This document shows, piece by piece, positions 44,635 through 53,596 of a stretch of DNA of 64,000 bases. The notes beneath the pieces were generated by a model, which worked only from the letters and a program-made list of their open reading frames with translations, ran no database searches and was not told the origin of the DNA. A program made the position numbers and the translations under genes. Position 1 is the first letter of the stretch. Every line of letters begins with the position of its first letter. The DNA comes from an uncultured Eubacteriales bacterium (GTDB lineage: Bacteria; Bacillota; Clostridia; Oscillospirales; CAG-272). Location: contig CAKXXW010000008.1 of assembly GCA_934378145.1 (NCBI GenBank), positions 12,350 to 76,349 on the forward strand, read 5' to 3'.

Positions 44635-45662
44635 AGATCTCACTTGTTTACGGCACGGAGGTCGCTGTCCTGCCCGGGAAGGTCGCCGGGTATATCGACA
44701 AAGCGTCCAAAAAGGATATGAAGGTGCTGTTCTCGCTTTCGTCTCTTTGCGGCAGGGCGGGATCCGAGAAGGAGCTTGTCGGACTTATCGCCGGAATGTG
44801 CGGTGTCGATGAAGCGTCGGTCGGTGTTTCCCTCGCCTTCTGGCGCGGTACCGGACTTGTCGACACGGAAGACACCTACGAAGATGACACAGCCGAAGAA
44901 AAAAGTGTGCAGACTTCAAGTGAAAAAGAATCATCTGCCACCGCACAAAAGCCTTCAACGCCCGAAGAAAAAAACGAAAAGAAGCTCTTGCCGGCTGATG
45001 AGCTGCCGAATTACACCACAGCGGAGCTGAACGGGATCCTCAATGACCGTCTTGAGGCTGCCCAGCTTATCGACGAATGTCAGGGACTTATGGGCAAGAT
45101 GTTCAACCCTCACGAGGTCAGCATAGTCCTCGGACTGCTCGATTATCTTAAGCTCGACAGCGAATACATAATCCTCCTCTTTGACTACTGCTCGCGCATC
45201 GGCAAAAAGTCGCTCCACTATATAAGAAAGCTCGCCTTCTCTCTCTACGACGAAGGCATAACCGAGACGGAGGAGCTTCGGGCACACATAAAGAAGCTCG
45301 AAGCCGCCGCAGATGCCGAGGGCGAGATACGAAAGCTCTTCGGAATGAAGTCGCGCGCACTTACGACAAGGGAAAAGAAATTCATAACCTCTTGGGTATC
45401 GGTATTCGGATACGGCACCGATATGATAAAGAAGGCATACGAGATCACCGTCGATTCAACGCACGAAGCCTCGCTCGCTTACGCCAACGCGATCCTTGAA
45501 AGATGGAACAGCGAAGGCATACGCACCCCCGAACAGGTCGACGCGGCAAAGAAGGACAGGCTCCCCGCCGGAAATAACGGCAGCTTTGACACCGACCGGT
45601 TCTTTGAAGCGGCTCTTCAGCGCAGCTTTTCATCGGGTCACAAGGAGGAAAACGAAAAATGA
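44631..45662 (+). CDS. DnaD-domain replication/primosome protein
   Basis: The 343-residue product has an N-terminal winged-helix-like domain (residues 1-85), an acidic low-complexity linker (about 86-125) and two tandem DnaB_2/DnaD C-terminal-type helical domains (about 135-215 and 235-315), the second with YGTDMIKKAYEITVDSTHEA and YANAILERWNSEGIRT. DnaD and DnaB proteins open DNA and recruit the helicase loader. The adjacent overlapping gene encodes that loader, supporting a role in replication restart or initiation. Confidence 0.88.
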   Translation: MKISLVYGTEVAVLPGKVAGYIDKASKKDMKVLFSLSSLCGRAGSEKELVGLIAGMCGVDEASVGVSLAFWRGTGLVDTEDTYEDDTAEEKSVQTSSEKESSATAQKPSTPEEKNEKKLLPADELPNYTTAELNGILNDRLEAAQLIDECQGLMGKMFNPHEVSIVLGLLDYLKLDSEYIILLFDYCSRIGKKSLHYIRKLAFSLYDEGITETEELRAHIKKLEAAADAEGEIRKLFGMKSRALTTREKKFITSWVSVFGYGTDMIKKAYEITVDSTHEASLAYANAILERWNSEGIRTPEQVDAAKKDRLPAGNNGSFDTDRFFEAALQRSFSSGHKEENEK

Positions 45663-46648
45663 GCTTCAATCCCGAAAATTACAACAGAATAAGGACGGAA
45701 TTCGAGCATAAACGGCTTCGCGCGGAAAGGGCTGCCCTTGAACGCAAGGAAGATCTTGAAGAAAAATTCCCCGACATAGCGCGGATAGACGCTGAGATCG
45801 CAAAGACAGGTTCCATGATAATCGACGCTGTGATGAATCATCCGGAGGACCTTGACGAGCGGCTTGAAAATATCAAAAAAACGAATGCCGCCTGCCACCA
45901 TGTCCGGCGTCAGCTGCTTTTATGTAACGGCTATCCGGAGGATTACCTCGATGTCCGGTACGAATGCCCTGTCTGTGAGGACACCGGATATGTGGACGGG
46001 AAAATGTGTTCCTGCCTCAGAAAAGAACTGATACTTGCCGGGTATGAATCCTCCGGTATCGGAGAGCTTCTGCGGACGCAGAGCTTTGAGACCTTCTCAC
46101 TCGCTTATTATGAAACAACTCCGCAGGTGTGTGCGGCAATGGACAAGGTCTATGGCGATGTTCTTGCATATGCGAACGCCTTTCACGGCACGGGAAGCGG
46201 AAATCTTGCCTTTTTCGGCGGCACGGGACTCGGAAAGACCCACCTTTCGACTGCCGTGGCAAAAAGGGTCATCGAAAAAGGTTATGATGTGATGTATGTC
46301 ACAGCGATAGGAATGATCTCAGACTTTGAATATCGCCGCTTCGGAAGTGCCGACACGGTAGATGTCTCTCCGACAACAAGATATTTCGACTGCGACCTTC
46401 TCATAATCGACGACCTCGGGACCGAAATATCGAATCAGTTCTCGGTATCGACGCTTTACAGCGTGATAAACACAAGGCTGAACACAAAAAAGCCGATGAT
46501 CCTCAGCACGAACCTCAACACGGAGGATTTCAGAAAGCGCTATTGGGACAGAATAACCAGCCGCGTGCTTGGCGAATTCTTCATAGAGAAATTTGTCGGC
46601 GTTGATGTCCGCGCTCAGAAGCTGCGCAAAAGCAGATCAATATGGTAA
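45659..46648 (+). CDS. DnaI/DnaC-type helicase loader ATPase
   Basis: The 329-residue AAA+ protein has an N-terminal helical region (1-95), a zinc ribbon CPVCEDTGYVDGKMCSCL (about 103-120) and an ATPase core with Walker A FFGGTGLGKTHL (about 180), Walker B LLIIDDLGTE (about 245) and an arginine finger region near DRITSRVLGEFF. It should load the DnaB helicase encoded at 34775. It overlaps the DnaD-like gene by ATGA. Confidence 0.92.
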   Translation: MSFNPENYNRIRTEFEHKRLRAERAALERKEDLEEKFPDIARIDAEIAKTGSMIIDAVMNHPEDLDERLENIKKTNAACHHVRRQLLLCNGYPEDYLDVRYECPVCEDTGYVDGKMCSCLRKELILAGYESSGIGELLRTQSFETFSLAYYETTPQVCAAMDKVYGDVLAYANAFHGTGSGNLAFFGGTGLGKTHLSTAVAKRVIEKGYDVMYVTAIGMISDFEYRRFGSADTVDVSPTTRYFDCDLLIIDDLGTEISNQFSVSTLYSVINTRLNTKKPMILSTNLNTEDFRKRYWDRITSRVLGEFFIEKFVGVDVRAQKLRKSRSIW

Positions 46649-46656
46649 AAAGGCAA

Positions 46657-46696
46657 AAAACTTCCCGCTGACCGTTATCGGTATGCGGGAAGTTTT
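46657..46696. terminator. Bidirectional terminator between dnaI-like and Eis-like genes
   Basis: AAAACTTCCCGC / GCGGGAAGTTTT, 12-base arms, with a nested ACCG-TTAT-CGGT in the loop. T-runs lie on both sides. Confidence 0.85.
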
Positions 46697-46705
46697 TATT
46701 TATCA

Positions 46706-47866
46706 TCAGACCATATCGGCTGAATACATCCAGATCGGAAGCGGGAACCAGAGCTGCGCGAATGTCGGGAGCGACAGCCTGTCGGGAGATACCGAGGCAA
46801 ACAGAAGCCTCTCGGCTTCAAGGTGCGAAAGCCTCAGTTGCGGCTCGCGATCGGTCTTTTCGACCGAGGGGATACCATTCTCTACTCTGAAAAGTAAGTT
46901 CTCTTCCCCTGCTCTGCCGTCAACATGCAGAGTCAGCTCGCCGTCGGGCAGAGTGGCATATGTCGCTTTGAGCTTCATAAACGCCCGACAGGTGCGTTCG
47001 TAGTTCAGCACAGAATAAAGCTCGTTAGATGTGACGAGCCAGCCCTCGGTCACCGGATAAAGCGCCTTTATATACTCCTGCTCAAATTCGGGGAGTGTTA
47101 CCTCCAGCTTGCCGCCCTGAGCTATGCTGTCGTAAAGGCAGACGATAAGATCGGTGTAATCCGATGCCTTTACCGTTGCGCTCTCGGTGATCCGCTTGTC
47201 AAGCACGACCGCGTATCCGGCAAAATTGCCGTTCTCAAACGCCGCATATACCGCGGCGCGCCATGAAACGAGAATGTCGTAAAGGTCACGCTCATTGCGG
47301 CTCGCGTGATACGGCTTATCCGAAGCAAGCGCCGCGACGCAAAGCAGTGCCGGATCGTTGCGGCCAAGCCTTCTTATCTCAAACCTATGTGCCCTGTCCT
47401 TGCCGAAGCAGTGGCGGATATTGTCGTTGTTGACGGTGAAGCTGTACGAGTTTCCGCCCTTGTCAAACGAAAAATAGTTATACCTCTGCCTTCTGCCGCC
47501 GAGGACGGAAAAGTCCACGCTTTCCGCAACCATTTCGTCAAGAGCCTGCTCCATAAGGCGCTTCATATAGCCCTTTGACCTTGAAAAGGGATGCACGGCG
47601 ACATTGCCGATGCCACGGCAGGCAAGCCTCTCTCCGCAGACCTCAACTCCGATGTCAAAGGCCCCGACCGCCGCCTTTATCCGTCCGCCGTCTATAACGA
47701 CATAGGAATTGCCGCAAGGGTTGTATTCCTTTTTATAGAGCTTCGGAAGCAGCTTGTAAAAATCCGAGCCGTTGCCGTTAAAGCCGAAAACATAGTTGAT
47801 AAAATCCATATATTCGTCCTGCATGGTCGGATCGCCCTTGCAGGAATAAACTATCTCCTGTTTCAT
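46706..47866 (-). CDS. Eis-like GNAT acetyltransferase with SCP2-type C-terminal domain
   Basis: The 386-residue product has an Eis-type three-part layout. An N-terminal GNAT domain carries IGNVAVHPFSRSKGYMKRLM (acetyl-CoA motif) and FSVLGGRRQRYNYFSFDKGG. A second, degenerate GNAT-like domain follows, and then a C-terminal sterol-carrier-like domain (about residues 285-386). Mycobacterial Eis acetylates aminoglycosides and peptides; the substrate here is unknown. The ATG at 47866 follows GAGGAGATCAGTTAAA, so the longer frame into ispE is rejected. Confidence 0.85.
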   Translation of the reverse strand: MKQEIVYSCKGDPTMQDEYMDFINYVFGFNGNGSDFYKLLPKLYKKEYNPCGNSYVVIDGGRIKAAVGAFDIGVEVCGERLACRGIGNVAVHPFSRSKGYMKRLMEQALDEMVAESVDFSVLGGRRQRYNYFSFDKGGNSYSFTVNNDNIRHCFGKDRAHRFEIRRLGRNDPALLCVAALASDKPYHASRNERDLYDILVSWRAAVYAAFENGNFAGYAVVLDKRITESATVKASDYTDLIVCLYDSIAQGGKLEVTLPEFEQEYIKALYPVTEGWLVTSNELYSVLNYERTCRAFMKLKATYATLPDGELTLHVDGRAGEENLLFRVENGIPSVEKTDREPQLRLSHLEAERLLFASVSPDRLSLPTFAQLWFPLPIWMYSADMV

Positions 47867-47867
47867 T

Positions 47868-48749
47868 TTAACTGATCTCCTCTTCCCTGAAATTATAAAC
47901 CGGTGATGTATCAAAAGCCATATATCCCGCCGTTTTCAGTGCCCCGCAAGCTACCGTGGAGGTCTTCGGATCATCGAAAAGCCCGAAGACCGCGCTTCCG
48001 CTTCCGCTCATAAGGCACCCGACGGCGCCGTTTGACTTCATTATTTCAATTGCCGATTCGTCACGGCAGCCGGTCGCCTCGAATATATTGTACATATATC
48101 GGGCAGTGCCGTGAAGCTCTCCGTTTTTTACCGACGCCATAAACGCATCAAATTTTGCGGTATCGCTCTGCCTGTCCTCAAAATTGCCAAAGAGCCTGTC
48201 AAGCAGCGCAAACTGCCTCGGGGTAGATGCACGCTCCTTACCTATTGCAACAATAATGCAGCAATCCGGAAATACGGGTGCGTCGGAAAGTATCTCTCCC
48301 CTGCCGTGCGAGAGCCTTGCGCCTCCGGCAACGCAGAAAGGAACATCGGATCCGAGGCGCGCACCGAGTCCTTCAAGCTCGCCCCGACTCATTCCGGCAC
48401 CGTAAAGCCTGTTCAGTCCGCGCAGCACCGCAGCCGCGTCCGAGCTTCCTCCGGCAAGTCCCGCCTGCATCGGAATGATCTTTTCCGCATTTATCAGAAC
48501 GCCGCCGCAAATGCCCGTCTCCGCAAAAAAAAGCTCTGCCGCACGGTACATAAGGTCGTCCTTCTCGGGGACGGCATCGTTTCCCTTCACCGCTACCCCC
48601 GATCCGACGCGCGTCAGACCGATCCTGTCGCAAAGGCTGACCGTAAGCATATAGCTCACAATATCGTGAAAGCCGTCCGCACGGCGGGAAATTATATCAA
48701 GGTATGGGTTTATCTTCGCATAGGCACATTCGAAAACTTTGTCCTTCAT
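47868..48749 (-). CDS. ispE: 4-diphosphocytidyl-2-C-methyl-D-erythritol kinase
   Basis: The 293-residue GHMP kinase carries out the fourth step of the MEP isoprenoid pathway. It has AYAKINPYLDIISRRADGFH at the start, the ATP loop IPMQAGLAGGSSDAAAVLRG (about residues 88-107), GSDVPFCVAGG and LMSGSGSAVFGLF. I chose the ATG at 48749; an in-frame ATG at 48785 has no ribosome site. Its GGAGG lies in the stem of an upstream hairpin and 12 bases from the ATG, so translation may depend on RNA folding. Confidence 0.95.
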   Translation of the reverse strand: MKDKVFECAYAKINPYLDIISRRADGFHDIVSYMLTVSLCDRIGLTRVGSGVAVKGNDAVPEKDDLMYRAAELFFAETGICGGVLINAEKIIPMQAGLAGGSSDAAAVLRGLNRLYGAGMSRGELEGLGARLGSDVPFCVAGGARLSHGRGEILSDAPVFPDCCIIVAIGKERASTPRQFALLDRLFGNFEDRQSDTAKFDAFMASVKNGELHGTARYMYNIFEATGCRDESAIEIMKSNGAVGCLMSGSGSAVFGLFDDPKTSTVACGALKTAGYMAFDTSPVYNFREEEIS

Positions 48750-48758
48750 TAAAAGCCG

Positions 48759-48805
48759 AAGCCTCCGTTCGTTTCTGCGTTTCATTGTAACACGAACGGA
48801 GGCTT
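48759..48805 (-). terminator. Hairpin holding the ispE ribosome binding site
   Basis: Minus strand AAGCCTCCGTTCGT, 19-base loop, ACGAACGGAGGCTT: a 14-base perfect stem, followed by CGGCTTTTAATG. It follows spoVFB and could end that transcript, but the T-run is weak and the 3' arm contains the ispE GGAGG. Terminator or translational switch are both possible. Confidence 0.6.
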
Positions 48806-48831
48806 TATATATGAATTATCTGTTAAAACTG

Positions 48832-49392
48832 TCAGAGGAAGAGCTTCTTCATCTGCCTGCCCTCAAGCGCCATATCGAGCGCCTCGGGGATAAGCTCAAA
48901 GCAAGCCGACAGTGAGTGAGGCTTCGTCTCGGGGGCATCCTGTCTCATCGGGACAAAGAATACGCTCTTCTTTTCAAGCATTACGGCGATGTTCTTGAGG
49001 TTTGCCGACAGTGCATCGTTTGTGGACAGCGCGATGAGCAGAGGTCTGTCGGCGCGGAGGTGCGCCTTCGCCGCCATGCACACGGGCGTATCGGTTATAC
49101 CGTCGGCGAGCTTTGCCATGGTATTGCCGGTACAGGGGCTTATCACGAGCGCATCGAGCTTCACCGCAGGACCGAGCGGCTCGGCATCCACTATCGTATG
49201 GATCACTTTCCTGCCGCATATATCCTCGACCAGCGCCCGAAGCTCCTCGGCTCCGAAAAATCTCGTATCATACCGGTACACATTGTCGCTCATTATCGGC
49301 AGAATGTCAAGCCCGCGTTCTTTCAGCGACCGAAGCACCGAAAGCGACTGACCTATCGTACAGTATGAACCGCAGAAAGCATATCCGATCAT
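48832..49392 (-). CDS. spoVFB: Dipicolinate synthase subunit B
   Basis: The 186-residue flavoprotein-like subunit (DpaB) has GYAFCGSYCTIGQSLSVLRS at the start and DALVISPCTGNTMAKLADGI, then TDTPVCMAAKAHLRADRPLL. With subunit A it makes dipicolinic acid for the spore core. The ATG at 49392 follows AAGGAGAAATGAT and sits one base after the subunit A stop. Confidence 0.94.
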   Translation of the reverse strand: MIGYAFCGSYCTIGQSLSVLRSLKERGLDILPIMSDNVYRYDTRFFGAEELRALVEDICGRKVIHTIVDAEPLGPAVKLDALVISPCTGNTMAKLADGITDTPVCMAAKAHLRADRPLLIALSTNDALSANLKNIAVMLEKKSVFFVPMRQDAPETKPHSLSACFELIPEALDMALEGRQMKKLFL

Positions 49393-49393
49393 A

Positions 49394-50287
49394 TCATTTC
49401 TCCTTATCAAGAATATTCATTATGCACTCGCCGATGATCCGCCCGGCACTGTACGGTGCGTAGCGCCCGGGAAGAGAGAGAGCCTTTATCACATTTATCC
49501 CGAACCTCTCCGCCGCTCCGGTATCGACTCCGCCGGGAGCCGAGGCAAGGTCGATAAGTATGTCGCGCTTTCCCTTAAAGCACGAAAGTACATTCTCGTC
49601 AAACAGCCAATACGGTACCGTATTGAATATGACATCATAGCCCGTGGCAAGGGCGCAGAGACTGCTCTTTCCGTCCTTCACATTAAGTCTCAGCGTATCA
49701 AAGCCCGACGCCTCCGCCCATGCAAGGTCGGTCCCCTTTCTTGCCGCGACAGTCACGCGCGAACCGAGAGATTTGAGCATCGGTGAAAGCGCCCTGCCGA
49801 TCCTTCCGTATCCGACAACGGCGCTCCTTGAGCCGAAGACCGAGACCTTAAGCTCATTCATCGCCACCGAAAGCGCCCCTTCGGCGGCAAGCACCGAGTT
49901 CGCTATCTTAAGCTCCTCCGAGTCGAAATAGTCGATGAGTGAGACGCCGAGGTCCTCTGCCCTCTTTTTTACGGCGGGAGAGCATCTTCCGCCGAACCCG
50001 CGCTTTTCCCGACAGAGCTTCAGGATATCTCCGAGCTTTACCGGCGGAGTCTGACTGTCAAGCGGACAATTGAGGTATATCCCGTCTCCCGATACGGGAA
50101 GCGGAAGTATCACGGTCTCCGCCGCCTCCGTGATACATTCAAGGTCGCGGCAGACAGTAATGTTGTCGGGCAGATAGAGCGGAGATATGCCGAAAACCCT
50201 GACATCCGCTCCCCGACCCGCCATAAATCCCGCCAGCGCCGCCTGCCGCAGGTCGCCGCCGAGCAATGAAACCTTTAAGCTGTTCAT
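49394..50287 (-). CDS. spoVFA: Dipicolinate synthase subunit A
   Basis: The 297-residue Rossmann-fold subunit (DpaA/SpoVFA) has KVSLLGGDLRQAALAGFMAG at the start and AVVGYGRIGRALSPMLKSLG (about residue 157) for NAD(P), and ends in LPGRYAPYSAGRIIGECIMN. Together with spoVFB it shows that the organism comes from an endospore-forming lineage. A possible sigma-K promoter and a large hairpin lie just upstream. Confidence 0.94.
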   Translation of the reverse strand: MNSLKVSLLGGDLRQAALAGFMAGRGADVRVFGISPLYLPDNITVCRDLECITEAAETVILPLPVSGDGIYLNCPLDSQTPPVKLGDILKLCREKRGFGGRCSPAVKKRAEDLGVSLIDYFDSEELKIANSVLAAEGALSVAMNELKVSVFGSRSAVVGYGRIGRALSPMLKSLGSRVTVAARKGTDLAWAEASGFDTLRLNVKDGKSSLCALATGYDVIFNTVPYWLFDENVLSCFKGKRDILIDLASAPGGVDTGAAERFGINVIKALSLPGRYAPYSAGRIIGECIMNILDKEK

Positions 50288-50296
50288 AAAAAAATC

Positions 50297-50362
50297 TCCG
50301 GAAACATTATTTACACTTCATTCTATGCGCCGATGCGCAGATTGTGTAAATATGCTTCCGGA
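50297..50362 (-). terminator. Long hairpin terminator before spoVFA
   Basis: Imperfect arms 50344-50362 and 50297-50316 (TCCGGAAGCATATTTACAC against its complement with one bulge) carry an inner TGCGC-CGAT-GCGCA hairpin. On the minus strand the stem is followed by GATTTTTTT, ending the upstream lipoprotein operon. The spoVFA ribosome site GGAG is part of the stem. Confidence 0.7.
50320..50347 (-). promoter_or_regulatory. Putative sigma-K-type promoter of spoVFAB
   Basis: Minus strand ACAC (50347-50344), 16-base spacer, CATAGAAT (50327-50320), compatible with the mother-cell sigma factor pattern (AC, then CATA). It lies inside the loop of the hairpin at 50297-50362. The match is short and could be chance. 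Confidence 0.4.
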
Positions 50363-50368
50363 AAATTT

Positions 50369-51301
50369 TTATCCGACATTTCCTCCGCCGGAAGGGCTTC
50401 GCCCGACCGATTGAATATTTTTTATCCCGAGTTCGTTCAGCCGTGTGACCTTCGCCGCGCGATCATCGCTTCCGCTGTCCGATATAAGAAGCCGTATCGG
50501 GTAGTTCTTAAAATAATACTCAAGTGACGAAACGGCGCTCTCTTCACCTCCGACAGAGGCATCAAGGCAAAACACATCGGCAAACGAAAGATATGTGTCG
50601 ATCACATAACCGACATTCTCGCAAACCGAAAGGCTCCCATAGCTGACCGCCGCGCCGAGCTTTGCCTCCTTGACCGATTCCCTGACCCGTCGGCAGACCT
50701 GCGAGACTCTTGCCATCCCCTCTCGGTCGGTGGGAAGTCCGGTGAGTATCACTTCATCGGCTCCGGCATCGAACGCTTCAAGGATCAGCGCAGCCTCATA
50801 TTCCGTTGCGGCGTCAGATGCGTAGTCCCCGACGGCTCCGGCAACCGACGATCCGAAAAAGCAGCTCACATAAAGTCCTTTACCCTTCAGATGTGAGAGC
50901 GCGGTTTTAAGGTCTGCCGAGCCTCCGTAGTTTCCGGTCAGTGCATAGCAGACCTCGGAGCGATAATCGGGATACGCGCCGCTTTTAAGGCAGAGAGAGA
51001 CTGCCTTCGTCCCCACCGACAGGGCTTCTGCCGAAGACACGAATGTCTCGTCGGTCTGCCCCGAAATCCCGAGGTAATGCGCGTCGATCGGCGGAAGGTC
51101 GTCCGTTTTGTATTTATAAAGCTCGGTCGCGCCTCCGGATGTATCGTCCGGCATACCGTCGGCGGCTTTTCCGAGGATATTACCGATCAGGAGTGCCAGA
51201 AAAAGCGCTCCGACCGCCGCTCCCGTCCATATGAGCGCCACACGGAGTTTCAGCTTTCCTTCGGATGACGAAGAGCGGTATTTTCTTCTTCTCTGTCTCA
51301 T
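50369..51301 (-). CDS. Membrane-anchored protein with a barrel-like extracellular domain, unknown function
   Basis: The 310-residue product has a basic N-terminus (RQRRRKYR), one transmembrane helix (about residues 20-43) and an extracellular domain of alternating strands and helices: LYVSCFFGSSVAGAVGDYAS, AALILEAFDAGADEVILTGL, LLISDSGSDD. This pattern resembles a TIM-barrel glycosidase-like fold, but no catalytic motif can be assigned. It overlaps the stop of a PrsA-like lipoprotein as ATGA and precedes spoVFA, so a role in spore-coat or cortex maturation is conceivable. Confidence 0.65.
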   Translation of the reverse strand: MRQRRRKYRSSSSEGKLKLRVALIWTGAAVGALFLALLIGNILGKAADGMPDDTSGGATELYKYKTDDLPPIDAHYLGISGQTDETFVSSAEALSVGTKAVSLCLKSGAYPDYRSEVCYALTGNYGGSADLKTALSHLKGKGLYVSCFFGSSVAGAVGDYASDAATEYEAALILEAFDAGADEVILTGLPTDREGMARVSQVCRRVRESVKEAKLGAAVSYGSLSVCENVGYVIDTYLSFADVFCLDASVGGEESAVSSLEYYFKNYPIRLLISDSGSDDRAAKVTRLNELGIKNIQSVGRSPSGGGNVG

Positions 51302-52305
51302 TTTATCTCAAGTATGTCAAGCGACTTACCGAAATCCGTATAATTCATATCTATCTTTTTGGCATAGTTATCGATATATTCAAGTGTCAGAACTCTTACA
51401 TATTTCATCACGATATCGCGGCAACCCGCGTTCACATCCTGCATTATCGGGAGCCTTCTGAGAAGGTAAAGAGTGCCGTTGGCTTCAAACACGGTCGCCT
51501 TGTCCTCCTCGGCACGGAGAACACTGTTGAAAAAGTCGCCGGAACATTCGCCCTTCACATAAGCGCCCGCGTAATAGGTCGAACTCTTTCCGTCGGCAAG
51601 CGATTCCATATCGGCACCGCCCTCGAGCTTTAAAAGCGCCGCATCCGCCATTGCCTCACGGTCGGCGACCTCGCTGCCGTAGGCGATATACTCAAATTTC
51701 ACATAAATATCCGAGGTATAAACAAACTCAAGCGCCTTATAATAAGTCGAGCGGTCGGTGGACAGCCGTGTGAAATCGAAAGAAAAATACTCATCGAAAA
51801 CGCTGAGGTCATTGAGAATGTACATCAGCTCGTTTTCTGCAGCCGCAATGCGCAGATTCTGCCTTACAAGTCTGTCGGTGAGATTGTTTTCCTTAAGATA
51901 TTCGATGTAACCCTGTCTGCCGCCGCACTCGTCGATAAGTGCCTTCATGGTCTCGTCCTCGGTCCCGGCAAGGCTGTCAAGACTGTGACCCCCTCCGGAA
52001 AGCAGCGAGCGGACAGACGCATTGTGCCGTATTCCGGTAAGCACCGCTTCGTAAAGGCGGGTGCGGTAGTTCTCTTTAGCCTCTTCATCAGACAGGTCGG
52101 GCGCGCCCGAGCTTTCAAGCATCGCGCGGTTCGCAAGCACAGTATAGCGGAATTCATCGTAATGTACCGCGTACCCGTCGGCGATTGCCACGAGCCTGTC
52201 CTCTTCTTCCGTTGGTTCTATCGCCGAGTAGTCCTCGGCGCACGAGGAAAAAAGTATTGTCGCCAAAAGGATAAATGTAAGTGCGACCGTTATCTTTTTT
52301 TTCAT
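51298..52305 (-). CDS. PrsA/SurA-like lipoprotein, foldase candidate (copy 2)
   Basis: The 335-residue product has a lipobox LFSSC (Cys at residue 22) and helical sequence with the SurA N-terminal pattern VAIADGYAVHYDEFRYTVLA, then a region where a PpiC rotamase would sit but without a clear PpiC signature. It lies 3 bases after a similar lipoprotein, so the pair may be paralogues that help fold exported proteins. The isomerase activity is not supported by visible motifs. Confidence 0.68.
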   Translation of the reverse strand: MKKKITVALTFILLATILFSSCAEDYSAIEPTEEEDRLVAIADGYAVHYDEFRYTVLANRAMLESSGAPDLSDEEAKENYRTRLYEAVLTGIRHNASVRSLLSGGGHSLDSLAGTEDETMKALIDECGGRQGYIEYLKENNLTDRLVRQNLRIAAAENELMYILNDLSVFDEYFSFDFTRLSTDRSTYYKALEFVYTSDIYVKFEYIAYGSEVADREAMADAALLKLEGGADMESLADGKSSTYYAGAYVKGECSGDFFNSVLRAEEDKATVFEANGTLYLLRRLPIMQDVNAGCRDIVMKYVRVLTLEYIDNYAKKIDMNYTDFGKSLDILEIK

Positions 52306-52308
52306 ATA

Positions 52309-53484
52309 TTACCCCACATACCCCGAGATAAGCGTGGTGTCGGTGGGCGTGAAGGCAAGCTCCGCCTTACGGCTGTCGATCATTCTGTTGACATATGAAT
52401 ACTGATACTGACTGTTCAGGGTATCGTATGCTTCCTTGATATAATCATTTTCGAGCGACAGACGAAGGATAAGGTAATACGCATCCCCCGAGGCGACGAT
52501 GCCGCTGACCTCTCCGTCCTTAAGGGCAAAGGCAGCCTTCTCGAATTCCTCGAAATACTCTCCGTAGGTAAAGTAGTACCCGTGAAGCGTGGTCATATAG
52601 GTATCGGTATTGTATTTGCTGCCGATAAGTATCTTCATCTTTGCCGCGGTGCTGTCGGCGGCGACTATACGGTTATAGAAGCTGCGGGTCGTCTTGTTTG
52701 AATCGGTCGCTACCTTTATACCGAGCTTATCCTTGAGCGTATCGCAGTTTTCGGAAGATGAGAAATCCGTGTTAAGTATCCATGCGAGCATCTCGGCCTC
52801 CGCTCTCTTTGCCTCGCGGCTGTCGTCATCCCCGACATCGAGCTTGACGGTCCATGCACGAACGAAATTGTTCTTTATATACTCGATGACCTCTGCTTCT
52901 TCGGTAAGCAATTTGCCGTCGGCAAGGCATTTTTCGACCGTCTGATTTATACAGCCGTCAACGGCAAAGACATATCGGTTATACCTGTCGGTAAGACCGT
53001 TCTGTGCAAGATATTTTTTGTAAAGCTCGTTTATATCCGCGTTCGATGCCGTTTCGTCTTCGTTTTCAAGCCCTGTCGAAAGCTCGTCCGAAAGCTCTTT
53101 TGCAAGATTTTCGAGCTTTTCCGCCACATATTCCTTCACCTTGTCATTTTCGGGCGTTATGCCGTATTCGGCAGCAACGGAAAGCGCGGCGGCGTTTATT
53201 TTTACGGCGTCAAGCGTTTTGTCGCTTATCTCTTTTTTGCCCTCGGTGGTCTCCGCGGCGTCCTTGCCGTACATATTCACATACTGGGAATGATAGCTGT
53301 TGTAGAGAAAATTCCACTCGTCAAGCCTGATCTCGTAATCCCCGACCTTTCCCACGACGGGATTCTCACTGTCACTCAGCGGGATCTCCTTAAGCGTTCC
53401 GGAATCCCCCGAACAGCCCGAAAGTGTCAGCGCCGACGCAGAAACAAAAACCAAAGCAAGCAGTAATGCCATAATCTTTTTCAT
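52309..53484 (-). CDS. PrsA/SurA-like lipoprotein, foldase candidate (copy 1)
   Basis: The 391-residue product has a type II signal peptide (lipobox LSGC, Cys at residue 24) and the SurA-like start NPVVGKVGDYEIRLDEWNFL, with long helices after it. The C-terminal part includes YGEYFEEFEKAAFALKDGEV, typical of PrsA/PpiC-type rotamase sequence (the segment preceding the family's SxxG loop). I chose the ATG at 53484, after GGAGGCTTAAT; the frame is open 201 bases further upstream without a start site. It would act outside the membrane. Confidence 0.72.
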   Translation of the reverse strand: MKKIMALLLALVFVSASALTLSGCSGDSGTLKEIPLSDSENPVVGKVGDYEIRLDEWNFLYNSYHSQYVNMYGKDAAETTEGKKEISDKTLDAVKINAAALSVAAEYGITPENDKVKEYVAEKLENLAKELSDELSTGLENEDETASNADINELYKKYLAQNGLTDRYNRYVFAVDGCINQTVEKCLADGKLLTEEAEVIEYIKNNFVRAWTVKLDVGDDDSREAKRAEAEMLAWILNTDFSSSENCDTLKDKLGIKVATDSNKTTRSFYNRIVAADSTAAKMKILIGSKYNTDTYMTTLHGYYFTYGEYFEEFEKAAFALKDGEVSGIVASGDAYYLILRLSLENDYIKEAYDTLNSQYQYSYVNRMIDSRKAELAFTPTDTTLISGYVG

Positions 53485-53596
53485 ATTAAGCCTCCGGAAA
53501 CGGATAATTCTTACCTTATGATTATAAAATATAATTATTAAGTCTGTGTTAAGGTCTGTGTTTTTCCCTCTTTTTCTTCCGATTTTTATTTTTTCC

